Positions 14,597 to 20,718 of a stretch of 27,562 bases of DNA are shown piece by piece. Made by a program: the position numbers and the translations under genes. The notes under the pieces are model-generated. The model made no database searches. It was not told the origin of the DNA and was given only the letters and a program-made list of their open reading frames with translations. Each line of letters opens with the position of its first letter. Position 1 is the stretch's first letter. The stretch comes from a virus: the IMG/VR virus record IMGVR_UViG_3300036985_007210, positions 1-27,562 of that record; one strand, written 5' to 3'.

Positions 14597-14612
14597 TCGT
14601 TAGCCTGATGCT
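14597..14612 (+). repeat. Direct repeat, left copy, flanking permuted tRNA A
   Basis: TCGTTAGCCTGATGCT here and TCGTTAACCTGAAGCT at 14711-14726 match at 14 of 16 positions, and AAGC occurs a few bases before each copy (14589 and 14705). The left copy can also form a UUCG-capped hairpin (GCTGA-TTCG-TTAGC, 14591-14604). The pair brackets the permuted gene exactly at its anticodon-loop ends. Confidence 0.7.
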
Positions 14613-14711
14613 TAAAAAACCGCGAACAGCGTAGGTTCGAATCCTACCCTTCTCACCGGATCGTCAATGATCCTATATGAGAAGGTAGCCCAGTGGCAGA
14701 GGCAAAGCGGT
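14612..14711 (+). tRNA. Permuted tRNA-like gene A (3' half precedes 5' half)
   Basis: 3' half: anticodon-stem strand ACCGC (14619-14623), variable GAACAGC, T-arm GTAGG-TTCGAAT-CCTAC (14631-14647), acceptor strand CCTTCTC (14648-14654), A73. Linker: hairpin GGATC-GTCAAT-GATCC (14658-14673) and TATAT. 5' half: acceptor strand GAGAAGG (14679-14685), TA, D-arm GCC...GGC (14688-14703) with the conserved GG, AAA, then GCGGT (14707-14711). The acceptor strands pair 7/7 and the anticodon stems 5/5, but only in permuted order; no matching 5' half exists upstream and no matching 3' half downstream. The anticodon is uncertain because the loop must be assembled across the gene ends (14612-14618 reads TTAAAAA). 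Three nt rather than one separate the D and anticodon stems. Confidence 0.65.
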
Positions 14712-14726
14712 CGTTAACCTGAAGCT
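14711..14726 (+). repeat. Direct repeat, right copy, flanking permuted tRNA A
   Basis: Partner of the 14597-14612 copy. It overlaps the end of the 5' tRNA half. The AACCTG within it (14716-14721) also pairs with CAGGTT at 14734-14739 (6 bp). Confidence 0.7.
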
Positions 14727-14796
14727 ATTGCAACAGGTTTAGTGAGTCATTGCGAAAGGTAATAGAGTTCAATCAACCACCGATAGGCTGAAATAT

Positions 14797-14894
14797 GTGC
14801 ATTGATGTGAGTTCAATTCTCACCTGCGTCTCCACGATTTTTGTCGTGAAATTATGACGTGGTAGTTTAATGGCAGAACAAGTGCACCTTAGGA
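14797..14894 (+). tRNA. Permuted tRNA-like gene B (3' half precedes 5' half)
   Basis: 3' half: GTGCA (14797-14801), variable TTGAT, T-arm GTGAG-TTCAATT-CTCAC (14807-14823), acceptor strand CTGCGTC (14824-14830), T73 and an encoded CCA (14832-14834). Linker: hairpin CACGA-TTTTTG-TCGTG (14833-14848) and AAATTAT. 5' half: GACGTGG (14856-14862), TA, D-arm GTTT...GAAC (14865-14879), AAG, TGCAC (14883-14887), CTTAGGA (14888-14894). Acceptors pair as 5 Watson-Crick plus 2 G-U. The anticodon stem TGCAC/GTGCA pairs perfectly around a 7-nt loop with U33; read directly, the anticodon is UAG (Leu, codon CUA), provided the join is at 14894|14797. As in gene A, three nt separate the D and anticodon stems. 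Confidence 0.6.
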
Positions 14895-14972
14895 ATGACC
14901 TGATCGGTTTAAACGTGTGAACTAAACATAACGCAACGACGGTAATTGTCCTTCGGGAATTACAAAGCGAAA

Positions 14973-15003
14973 GAAGGCTCGGATAGGATACTTCCGGGCC
15001 TTC
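14973..15003 (+). terminator. Strong hairpin ending the tRNA region
   Basis: 11-bp stem GAAGGCTCGGA (14973-14983) / TCCGGGCCTTC (14993-15003) with one G-U and a 9-nt loop, followed by GCCAATTTTAG. It could be an intrinsic terminator with a weak T-tract. It may instead be part of a structured RNA downstream of tRNA B, which also has hairpins at 14907-14927 (GTTTA/TAAAC) and 14942-14963 (GTAATT/AATTAC capped by CC-TTCG-GG). Confidence 0.6.
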
Positions 15004-15052
15004 GCCAATTTTAGAGTGTATAGCAATTAACCTTTCGTGATAAGGTGTTGAT

Positions 15053-15490
15053 ATGGCCGATGAAAAAGGGAGCAATCTTTCGTGTGGTATTTTGTACGCG
15101 GTTCGACACCCGAATGGACAACACTTTCGAGCGAATTCGAAAACGTCTCAATATCATTCCCGCGACGTGTTTCTTAACCAGACACAGTGGGTTCGAGAAG
15201 CAGATCGTGCGTCGCTTTACGCTAACAAAAGCACAGCACAGTCGATAATCACAAACGTCTTCAAAAAGACTAAGGCAGAGTGCAAACTCGTTGTGTTTCA
15301 TATCGTTGAGGAATCAGTCCTTGACCAATCGCAGAGACTTCAACTTCTTTTGTTTGAGGACGAACGCTTGAAGGAAAAAGCTAAAGAGATGATGATTCGT
15401 GCTCGAGAACAGGACGTCATTGATCTTAAGGAAAAACTTAAGCGCGCCGAAGCTGTGTTAGCTCTAGAACAAGGAAATGCCAATGTCTAA
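15053..15490 (+). CDS. Hypothetical protein with C-terminal coiled coil
   Basis: 145 residues. The first ~80 residues look globular (CGILYAVRHPNGQHFRANSK...). The last ~45 (EDERLKEKAKEMMIRAREQDVIDLKEKLKRAEAVLALEQ) are a charged heptad-like helix likely to form a coiled coil. AAGG lies 7 nt before ATG 15053. It is the first protein gene after the tRNA region and overlaps the next gene by 8 nt. Function unknown. Confidence 0.7.
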   Translation: MADEKGSNLSCGILYAVRHPNGQHFRANSKTSQYHSRDVFLNQTQWVREADRASLYANKSTAQSIITNVFKKTKAECKLVVFHIVEESVLDQSQRLQLLLFEDERLKEKAKEMMIRAREQDVIDLKEKLKRAEAVLALEQGNANV

Positions 15491-15734
15491 GAAACGTTCT
15501 GTCATCTTTAACAACGGGTGCTCGCTGTTGTCATTTCATTTCAAGCGCTCGTCAGTTCACTTTGGCGTGAAAAAAGGTAATCAGGACGTCTATTTCCAGA
15601 AATACAGCATCATCCCAAAAAACGAAGAAGAGGGATGTTATTTCGGTTGGATTTGGGGTCGAGTGACGGAGAAATATGATCATTGTATTGAATACTTCGG
15701 TCTTGGCCCATTTCTTCTAATCTGTTGGTATTGA
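15483..15734 (+). CDS. Small hypothetical protein
   Basis: 83 residues, aromatic- and glycine-rich (CYFGWIWGRVTEKYDHCIEYFGLGPFLLICWY at its end), with no recognised family. AAGGA (15471-15475) abuts ATG 15477 but sits 7 nt from ATG 15483, so the second ATG is taken as the start. It overlaps the previous gene's end by 8 nt, which suggests coupling. Confidence 0.6.
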   Translation: MSKKRSVIFNNGCSLLSFHFKRSSVHFGVKKGNQDVYFQKYSIIPKNEEEGCYFGWIWGRVTEKYDHCIEYFGLGPFLLICWY

Positions 15735-15781
15735 AGGAAATAGTGAATTAGACAAATCTTTAATGATAGGATGTCATAACA

Positions 15782-16807
15782 ATGAGAACAGCATTCATCC
15801 TGCGCGGGCTTCCCGCTAGCGGAAAATCGTCTTTTGCGTCTGAACTCGTTCGAAAGGAACCCAAAAGGTTTGTAAGAATCAATCGAGACGACCTTCGCGC
15901 AATGGTCGCAGGTCCAGGAAATAACCCACATCAGGGAAGCCTAGCCCGTGAAGACCTCATCAGGTCGTTCAAGGAAACACTCATCAAACAAGCATTCAAG
16001 GATGGGTTTGATGTCATCCTCGATGACACGCATCTCGTCAAGAACACTGTCAATAAGTTTCACAAGTTGTTCGAATCGATTGGCGACGTAAAGGTCATCG
16101 AGAAGGCGTTTAACGTTTCGATTGAAGAGTGCATCGCACGTGATGCAAAGCGAACAGGTTTTGCGCAAGTTGGTGAAAAGATCATCACGGGAATGGCAAA
16201 GGGTGCAGGTCTCGATCGCAAGGGAACGCTTCGCGATAAGGAGGTGTATTATGCGCCAAGGGCAACTTCGTCTGGAATTGCACCCGTCTATGATCCTAAG
16301 TTGCCTGACGTGATTCTTTGTGATCTCGACGGAACGCTGGCAATCATTGGTGATCGTACGCCTTATGATGCAACTGATTGTGACGTAAAGGATTTCCCAA
16401 ATCAACCAGTTATCGACTGTGTGATGGCAATGTATGCCAAGGGCGTTCGTGTCATTTTCATGTCGGGTCGCGACGTAAAATATCGCCCAGAAACAGAGCG
16501 CTTCATTGAGAAGTATTGCCGCGTTCCACAAACAATCAAAACGATTGCGGGAACGAACGAATACGAACTTGATACGAATATCGTGTCACCTGATCGACCC
16601 ATTGCGTATGAGCTTCACATGCGAGGTGAGTCTGATCTAGAAAAAACTGATCAACGAAAAGATAGCATCATCAAGCAAGAACTTTATGAGCAACACGTGC
16701 TTGGGAAGTTCAACGTTAAGTTTGTGTTGGATGACCGGAACCAAGTTGTTTCGCTTTGGCGAGAACTTGGCTTAACATGTTTCCAAGTTAACTATGGAAA
16801 TTTTTAA
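15782..16807 (+). CDS. pseT: Polynucleotide 5'-kinase / 3'-phosphatase (T4 PseT-like)
   Basis: Two-domain RNA/DNA end-healing enzyme. The N-terminal kinase has the P-loop GLPASGKSS (9-17) and NRDDLR (34-39), where T4 Pnkp has its general-base Asp and Arg. The C-terminal HAD phosphatase has DLDGTLA (181-187, nucleophile and acid/base Asp), FMSGRD (226-231) and VLDDRNQVV (motif IV). 341 residues compares with 301 in T4. In T4 it heals tRNA broken in the anticodon loop so that RNA ligase 1 can reseal it. An RNA ligase gene lies about 4.5 kb downstream. The last 29 bp of this gene recur exactly at 17909-17937, on the far side of a homing endonuclease gene. Confidence 0.95.
   Translation: MRTAFILRGLPASGKSSFASELVRKEPKRFVRINRDDLRAMVAGPGNNPHQGSLAREDLIRSFKETLIKQAFKDGFDVILDDTHLVKNTVNKFHKLFESIGDVKVIEKAFNVSIEECIARDAKRTGFAQVGEKIITGMAKGAGLDRKGTLRDKEVYYAPRATSSGIAPVYDPKLPDVILCDLDGTLAIIGDRTPYDATDCDVKDFPNQPVIDCVMAMYAKGVRVIFMSGRDVKYRPETERFIEKYCRVPQTIKTIAGTNEYELDTNIVSPDRPIAYELHMRGESDLEKTDQRKDSIIKQELYEQHVLGKFNVKFVLDDRNQVVSLWRELGLTCFQVNYGNF
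16779..16807 (+). repeat. 29-bp direct repeat, left copy (3' end of pnkp gene)
   Basis: Runs from GTTTCCAAGTTAACTATGG to TTTTTAA and is identical to 17909-17937. The left copy encodes the last eight or so residues and the stop of the kinase/phosphatase. Unit spacing is 1,130 bp. Confidence 0.95.
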
Positions 16808-16838
16808 TCGTTTTTGATGATAGCAAACTAGTTATAGA

Positions 16839-17921
16839 ATGCTTTTACAACAAATCAAAGGTTGCATTTGGCTTTATCGATGTGATTGGTGCTTGAAAGA
16901 ATTTGAAGCAGTTTTTAGCAAATCAAAATCAAAAACGAATGGTTGTAATCGTTCATGTGCTTCAAAAGCATCTCGAGCAACCGTTAAAGCAAATTTGCTT
17001 GAAAAATATGGCGTTGAAAACGTGAGTCAGCTAGCTTCAGTGCGAGATAAAGTTAAACAAACGACGCTTGAACGCTATGGCGTTGAGTGTTCTTGGCAAA
17101 ATGCTAGCGTGAAACAAAAAATCAAGAGCACAATGGTAGAGCGTCATGGCGCTGATAGTCCATGGCGAGTTCCGGCAATTCGTGAAAAAATCGAACTTGC
17201 AAATATTGAAAAATTTGGAACGTCCCACGTTTGGGGAAATTCTGAAATTAGAGAAAAATCAAAACAGACAATGATTGAACGCTATGGCGTCGATAATCCA
17301 CAAAAGTCTGAAGACATCAAACAGCGTACGAAACAGACTTGTATTGAACGTTATTCAGCTAATAATCCATTATCATCGCCTGTGATTCGTGAACGTATAC
17401 GTAAAAATCATATTCATAAATATGGCGTTGACAATCCATCGCAACGCAGCGACGTTAAACTTAAAAAAATTGCAACGTCATTGAAAAATTACGGCGTTGA
17501 ACACCCAATGCAATCTGAAGAAATTCAACAAAAACGATTCAAATCTTTTCTTACGAATGGAAAAGGTCTTGTTTCAAAAATTGAGTTTCGATGTTTGATG
17601 GCGCTACGAGAACTGTTTAAAGAGGTCATTCATCAACATTCAGTTAATGGTTGGATGATTGATTTTTACATTCCTTCTCAAGAGACTTATATCCAATTTG
17701 ATGGTGTTTATTGGCACGGATTGAATTTGTCAAAAGAACAACTTGAAAATCCAACAACGAAACGAATGCAAGATATTGCTTCAAAATGGAAGCGCGATCG
17801 CGATCAAGATAAATGGTTTTTAGAACATTCTAAAAAATTAGTTCGAATAAGAGAAGATGAATTTGTGGAATGGGAAAGATCAAACCTAGTCTCAGAACGT
17901 CTGACTACGTTTCCAAGTTAA
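16839..17921 (+). CDS. Free-standing homing endonuclease with YGV(D/E)NP repeats and a Vsr/EDxHD-like nuclease domain
   Basis: An N-terminal zinc-finger-like unit (YRCDWCLKEFE...CNRSCAS) is followed by about eight repeats of 25-30 residues with the pattern K-x-T-x-x-E-R-Y-G-V-x-x-x-x-(Q/P)-S (e.g. ERYGVDNPQKSEDIKQRTKQ), a DNA-recognition array seen in phage homing enzymes. The C-terminal domain has IDFYIPSQETYIQFDGVYWHG, then KWKRDRDQDKWFLEHSKKLVRI, matching Vsr-like nucleases (acidic residue, D..YWH, RD...D). 360 residues, apparently intact. It has no Shine-Dalgarno. It looks more A+T-rich than its neighbours and sits between two copies of the pnkp 3' end, so it is a recent-looking insertion. 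Confidence 0.85.
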   Translation: MLLQQIKGCIWLYRCDWCLKEFEAVFSKSKSKTNGCNRSCASKASRATVKANLLEKYGVENVSQLASVRDKVKQTTLERYGVECSWQNASVKQKIKSTMVERHGADSPWRVPAIREKIELANIEKFGTSHVWGNSEIREKSKQTMIERYGVDNPQKSEDIKQRTKQTCIERYSANNPLSSPVIRERIRKNHIHKYGVDNPSQRSDVKLKKIATSLKNYGVEHPMQSEEIQQKRFKSFLTNGKGLVSKIEFRCLMALRELFKEVIHQHSVNGWMIDFYIPSQETYIQFDGVYWHGLNLSKEQLENPTTKRMQDIASKWKRDRDQDKWFLEHSKKLVRIREDEFVEWERSNLVSERLTTFPS

Positions 17922-17937
17922 CTATGGAAATTTTTAA
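17909..17937 (+). repeat. 29-bp direct repeat, right copy
   Basis: Exact copy of 16779-16807. It includes the stop of the endonuclease ORF (in another frame) and the ATG at 17924 of the next gene. This copy probably marks the original junction between pnkp and its downstream neighbour. Confidence 0.95.
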
Positions 17938-18175
17938 GATGAAAAACAATGATGATATCAAGGTAGGCGATCGGGTCAAAACCGTTGGAGGATTTTTTGA
18001 AGGTTTAGAAGGAATTGTAACACGCGTTGTCGAAGGCGTCGATGAGGATGAACACGGAACGATCGAGGTAAAAGCAACCAAGGTTTCGCACGAGCGATAT
18101 CATTACCTTGAAGTAGGCGAGCTAGAACATTTCGTTCATTTTGGAAATACAGTCTTGGTGAAGACGGGAGAATGA
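17924..18175 (+). CDS. Small KOW/SH3-like domain protein
   Basis: 83 residues from ATG 17924 (or 78 from ATG 17939). The segment VGDRVKTVGGFFEGLEGIVTRV (~15-36) has the pattern of a KOW/SH3-like beta-barrel (G-D-x-V-x-x-x-x-G-x-x-x-G-x-x-G-x-V). This motif binds RNA or protein in NusG and ribosomal proteins. The rest is acidic. Neither ATG has a good Shine-Dalgarno. Before the endonuclease insertion, ATG 17924 would have overlapped the pnkp 3' end, a normal overlap for this genome. Function unknown. Confidence 0.6.
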   Translation: MEIFKMKNNDDIKVGDRVKTVGGFFEGLEGIVTRVVEGVDEDEHGTIEVKATKVSHERYHYLEVGELEHFVHFGNTVLVKTGE

Positions 18176-18176
18176 C

Positions 18177-18488
18177 ATGAACTTGTTTATTGTGCATACG
18201 AATGGCGGTGAATAGTCGAATGATGATTTTGCTGAGGCTGGCGTCCTTGGTGTTTATTCAACGCGAGAGTTAGCAAACACTGCAATCGAAAACCTCACGA
18301 AAGAAGAACTTTTGGGATTCATCGATGCAAATGGCGATGAACTCTTCACTGTTACTGATGTTGAAAAATCGTCGTTTGATGACATGCAAGATCTTTGGTC
18401 TGAACATCTTGAATCAGAACCATTTCGGATTCTTGAGAGGGTGTTAGATGCACCGATGCGTGATATTCACGGCGCTAGTGATGAGTGA
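18177..18488 (+). pseudogene. 104-codon ORF interrupted by one in-frame TAG at codon 13
   Basis: ATG 18177 lies one base after the previous stop. The frame reads MNLFIVHTNGGE, then TAG (18213-18215), then 90 further sense codons (SNDDFAEAGVLGVYSTREL... to TGA 18486-18488). The post-TAG part looks like real protein: balanced composition, no further stop, no ATG/GTG/TTG for at least 30 codons. It may be a nonsense-mutated gene, a sequencing error, or a readthrough/suppressed amber codon. Function unknown; the N-terminus resembles short phage proteins beginning M-x-L-F-I-V-H. Confidence 0.55.
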
Positions 18489-18504
18489 TCCGAAGACAGA
18501 TCAC
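18485..18504 (+). terminator. Weak hairpin at the end of the interrupted ORF
   Basis: GTGATC (18485-18490), 8-nt loop, GATCAC (18499-18504); perfect 6-bp stem without a T-tract. The remaining ~110 nt up to the cytochrome gene holds an imperfect palindrome (GTTCT-TG-AGAAC, 18538-18549) and nothing else that I recognise. Confidence 0.35.
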
Positions 18505-18617
18505 AATAGCGATTCATAGCGGATCGTTAATCAATTTGTTCTTGAGAACGATCATTAAGAAACGTCAAAACAAAGGCACATGAACTTCATGGGTTTATTG
18601 AGTAGATTGACCTGACA

Positions 18618-20366
18618 ATGACTGAAGAAAATAAAACCACAAAAGATAATCGTTCATTTGGCCGAAAGCTTCTAGGCATGGGGCTTGGTGCGATTCTTGT
18701 GATTGCAATCCCTGTTTCGCAATTTCTTGATTGTGACGGAGCATCACCTGCTCCTCAAGAAGCTCGTGAACGTTCCTTTGAAAAGGGAAAGTATGTTGGT
18801 GAGCCAATCGCACCTTGGATGCGAATGTCAGAGAATTTGCGATACCTTCCAACTTCTGTCGTCAATAATCTAAAGCGCCCGGGAAAGGGCACGCTTGAAC
18901 TCATTGATGAACCGTTGTTCATGCGCCCAGAACGATTTGGAATGTTGCCTGATCCTGACGGTTCGTATTTACCACTTGGCGTTACTTCATCGCCGATGAT
19001 TGAGGACGTGTACGTGCCGATGGTCGGATTGACATGTTCTGCGTGTCACGTTGGTGCAATTAGCAATGGCGAAAAATGGATCACTGTGCCGGGTGCACCA
19101 AACTTGATGACAGTCAACGTGTTCTTTGGCGAGATGATTAAGTCGCTCATTGCAACATTGGCAAATCCCAAAGCGTTCGAAGAGTTGTGGCTAGCTCACG
19201 CAAAAGATTCTGGGCTCTCATCACGTAACACAGGTGAAGAACCAAATCTATTGTCTGAAACCCAAGCGAATCGTCTTTCGCAGGGTGATGTTTCAACAGT
19301 TAATGTTGATGAGTTTGTTGATGCTTATCCGACGATTGATCATCTCGATTCACGTGGTGAATTTGCTGCCTATCTAACGTCGCGAGTTGCTCAATTGATT
19401 GGTCGTGCTTCAGGTTCTAGCGATTCACCTGAATTTCCAATGGGAACGTCTAATCCGTGGGTCACAACACGTGCCCTTTTCGGAACTCAATTCGTTGGTC
19501 TCGATAGCGATGACATCGTTCCGATTGGCGGACCAATCACTGCACCTGATATCTTTCATTATCGCGAGCGTAAGTGGGTGTTTTGGTCACAGGTTACGAA
19601 TTCGATGCTGGAGCGAAATATCGCTCAAGGAATGGCACTTTTAGGTGATGTTGACTGGGAGACCCATGCAGTTACAATTGATGTCACTGCACTTGGTGTG
19701 ATTCAGGATGCTAATGAAACTATCGCACCGCCGATTTGGCCGGCTGATCTCTTGGGTGAGGTTGATCTCGTGAAAGCGAATCGAGGTTGCTATACGTACA
19801 AGCGTCAGTGTTCTTCGTGTCACTCATACGATCATGGGGATGATCGTGGTTCATTAGCGTTCCGGATGTATGATGTGGGCACAGATGCTACGTATTGTCA
19901 AGGCGTTAACGCCACGACTGAAGGTTACGATTCAGTACCAGATCTTGTTGCACCGGTTACGCAGTTAGTCAAGGCGAAAGCATTAGGGCACAGTGGTCAT
20001 ACTGAGTTTGAAGAAGGTCGACTTCCTGTCGTCTGGCGCGGGATGACTTGTAATGAATTGCCAGCTCGTCCGCTTGAGGGAATCTGGTCGACTGCTCCAT
20101 TTCTTCACAACGGCTCTGTCAAATCAATCGATGAGCTTTTGAAGCGATCGATTGATCGTTCAGTGACGTTTAGAATTGGAAGCGTCGAATACGATCCTAA
20201 CGTCTTGGGTTTCAAGGAAGCATCGCTTCCACATACGTCATTGGTTGATACTCGGGTTAACGGTATGCGAAACACTGGTCATGAATTCACAGTGATCGAC
20301 GATCGTGAACGGGCTGACCTTATTGAATACCTTAAGGTTCATCTAAACGACAAGGAGTGTCAGTGA
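18618..20366 (+). CDS. Membrane-anchored di-heme c-type cytochrome, RoxA / cytochrome c peroxidase-like
   Basis: 582 residues. A basic N-terminus and one hydrophobic helix (LLGMGLGAILVIAIPVSQFL, ~18-37) indicate a membrane anchor or uncleaved signal. Two heme c attachment motifs are visible: CSACH (140-144) and CSSCH (398-402). The phrase RPLEGIWSTAPFLHNGSV (484-501) is a hallmark of the RoxA-like/di-heme peroxidase family. RoxA cleaves rubber oxidatively; other members reduce peroxide or have no known substrate, so the reaction here is open. Heme attachment needs the host cytochrome c maturation system outside the cytoplasm. The start lacks a clear Shine-Dalgarno. The stop overlaps the next gene's GTG. 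Such a cytochrome is unexpected in a phage and is probably of host origin. Confidence 0.9.
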   Translation: MTEENKTTKDNRSFGRKLLGMGLGAILVIAIPVSQFLDCDGASPAPQEARERSFEKGKYVGEPIAPWMRMSENLRYLPTSVVNNLKRPGKGTLELIDEPLFMRPERFGMLPDPDGSYLPLGVTSSPMIEDVYVPMVGLTCSACHVGAISNGEKWITVPGAPNLMTVNVFFGEMIKSLIATLANPKAFEELWLAHAKDSGLSSRNTGEEPNLLSETQANRLSQGDVSTVNVDEFVDAYPTIDHLDSRGEFAAYLTSRVAQLIGRASGSSDSPEFPMGTSNPWVTTRALFGTQFVGLDSDDIVPIGGPITAPDIFHYRERKWVFWSQVTNSMLERNIAQGMALLGDVDWETHAVTIDVTALGVIQDANETIAPPIWPADLLGEVDLVKANRGCYTYKRQCSSCHSYDHGDDRGSLAFRMYDVGTDATYCQGVNATTEGYDSVPDLVAPVTQLVKAKALGHSGHTEFEEGRLPVVWRGMTCNELPARPLEGIWSTAPFLHNGSVKSIDELLKRSIDRSVTFRIGSVEYDPNVLGFKEASLPHTSLVDTRVNGMRNTGHEFTVIDDRERADLIEYLKVHLNDKECQ

Positions 20367-20692
20367 AATCTAAGCCGGTCAATAATCAAAAGAAAAAATG
20401 TCGACATGTTTGGTCTTTTGCTAAGTTCACATATGAACCTCGAAAAAATGATCAATATCAATATTATGATTGCCAAGTTCAGTTAGTATGCAAGACATGT
20501 GCTGGATGTAAGACGCGATCTGCAACGTCAGCAGAGTTTGATGCTGAGATTAAACAGATTTATTGTGATGGGTGTGAAGAACGTTTGTCTGAACGAGATG
20601 TACCTCACTCACAAGAGGTTTGCATAAAGTCGTTGCGAGAACGCATTGAAGCGATTGAGAGTCGATTGAATAACGTTCAGATTACTTTTTAA
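20363..20692 (+). CDS. Hypothetical Cys-rich, probably zinc-binding protein
   Basis: 109 residues from GTG 20363; AAGGA (20352-20356) is 6 nt upstream, and an earlier in-frame GTG (20357) is too close to it. Cys pairs CxxCxxC (CKTCAGC) and CxxC (CDGC) plus an N-terminal C-R-H suggest a zinc ribbon. The C-terminal SLRERIEAIESRLNNV is a short coiled coil. The start overlaps the cytochrome stop (GTGA). There is no basis for linking it functionally to the cytochrome beyond this overlap. Confidence 0.65.
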   Translation: MKSKPVNNQKKKCRHVWSFAKFTYEPRKNDQYQYYDCQVQLVCKTCAGCKTRSATSAEFDAEIKQIYCDGCEERLSERDVPHSQEVCIKSLRERIEAIESRLNNVQITF

Positions 20693-20707
20693 TCACAATA
20701 TTGTGAT
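20692..20707. promoter_or_regulatory. Perfect 16-bp palindrome, possible operator
   Basis: ATCACAATATTGTGAT lies between the stop of the Cys-rich gene and ATG 20719, just after CTTTTTA. With no loop it is better read as a dimeric repressor site than as a terminator hairpin. Confidence 0.45.
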
Positions 20708-20718
20708 CTATTTAAGAT

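Noticed and set aside
14591-14611. Hammerhead-like CTGATG before tRNA A
   Set aside because: The CUGAUGA core is not complete (CTGATGC), and no GAAA/cleavage-site arrangement matches.
14561-14652. Reading tRNA A as a normal-order tRNA with GAAGG at 14581-14585 as the 5' acceptor strand
   Set aside because: Only 5 bp pair, there is no recognisable D-arm, and no anticodon arm forms. The canonical 5' half with a 7/7 acceptor match is downstream at 14679.
14679-14834. One intron-containing tRNA made of 5' half A and 3' half B
   Set aside because: Acceptor strands GAGAAGG and CTGCGTC do not pair. Each half pairs only with its permuted partner.
14561-15010. A group I or group II intron core forming a classical permuted intron-exon gene
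   Set aside because: I could not find P7/P3 signature sequences or a domain V, and the flanks are short for a group I intron. Left as an open possibility within the findings, not called as a feature.
15941-16531. 196-codon open frame on the minus strand
   Set aside because: Antisense to the polynucleotide kinase/phosphatase gene; a shadow of its codon usage.
2714-18215. CRISPR array or transposon
   Set aside because: The only repeats found are the 29-bp pair around the endonuclease and the 16-bp pair around tRNA A. There is no regular spacing, transposase or terminal inverted repeat.
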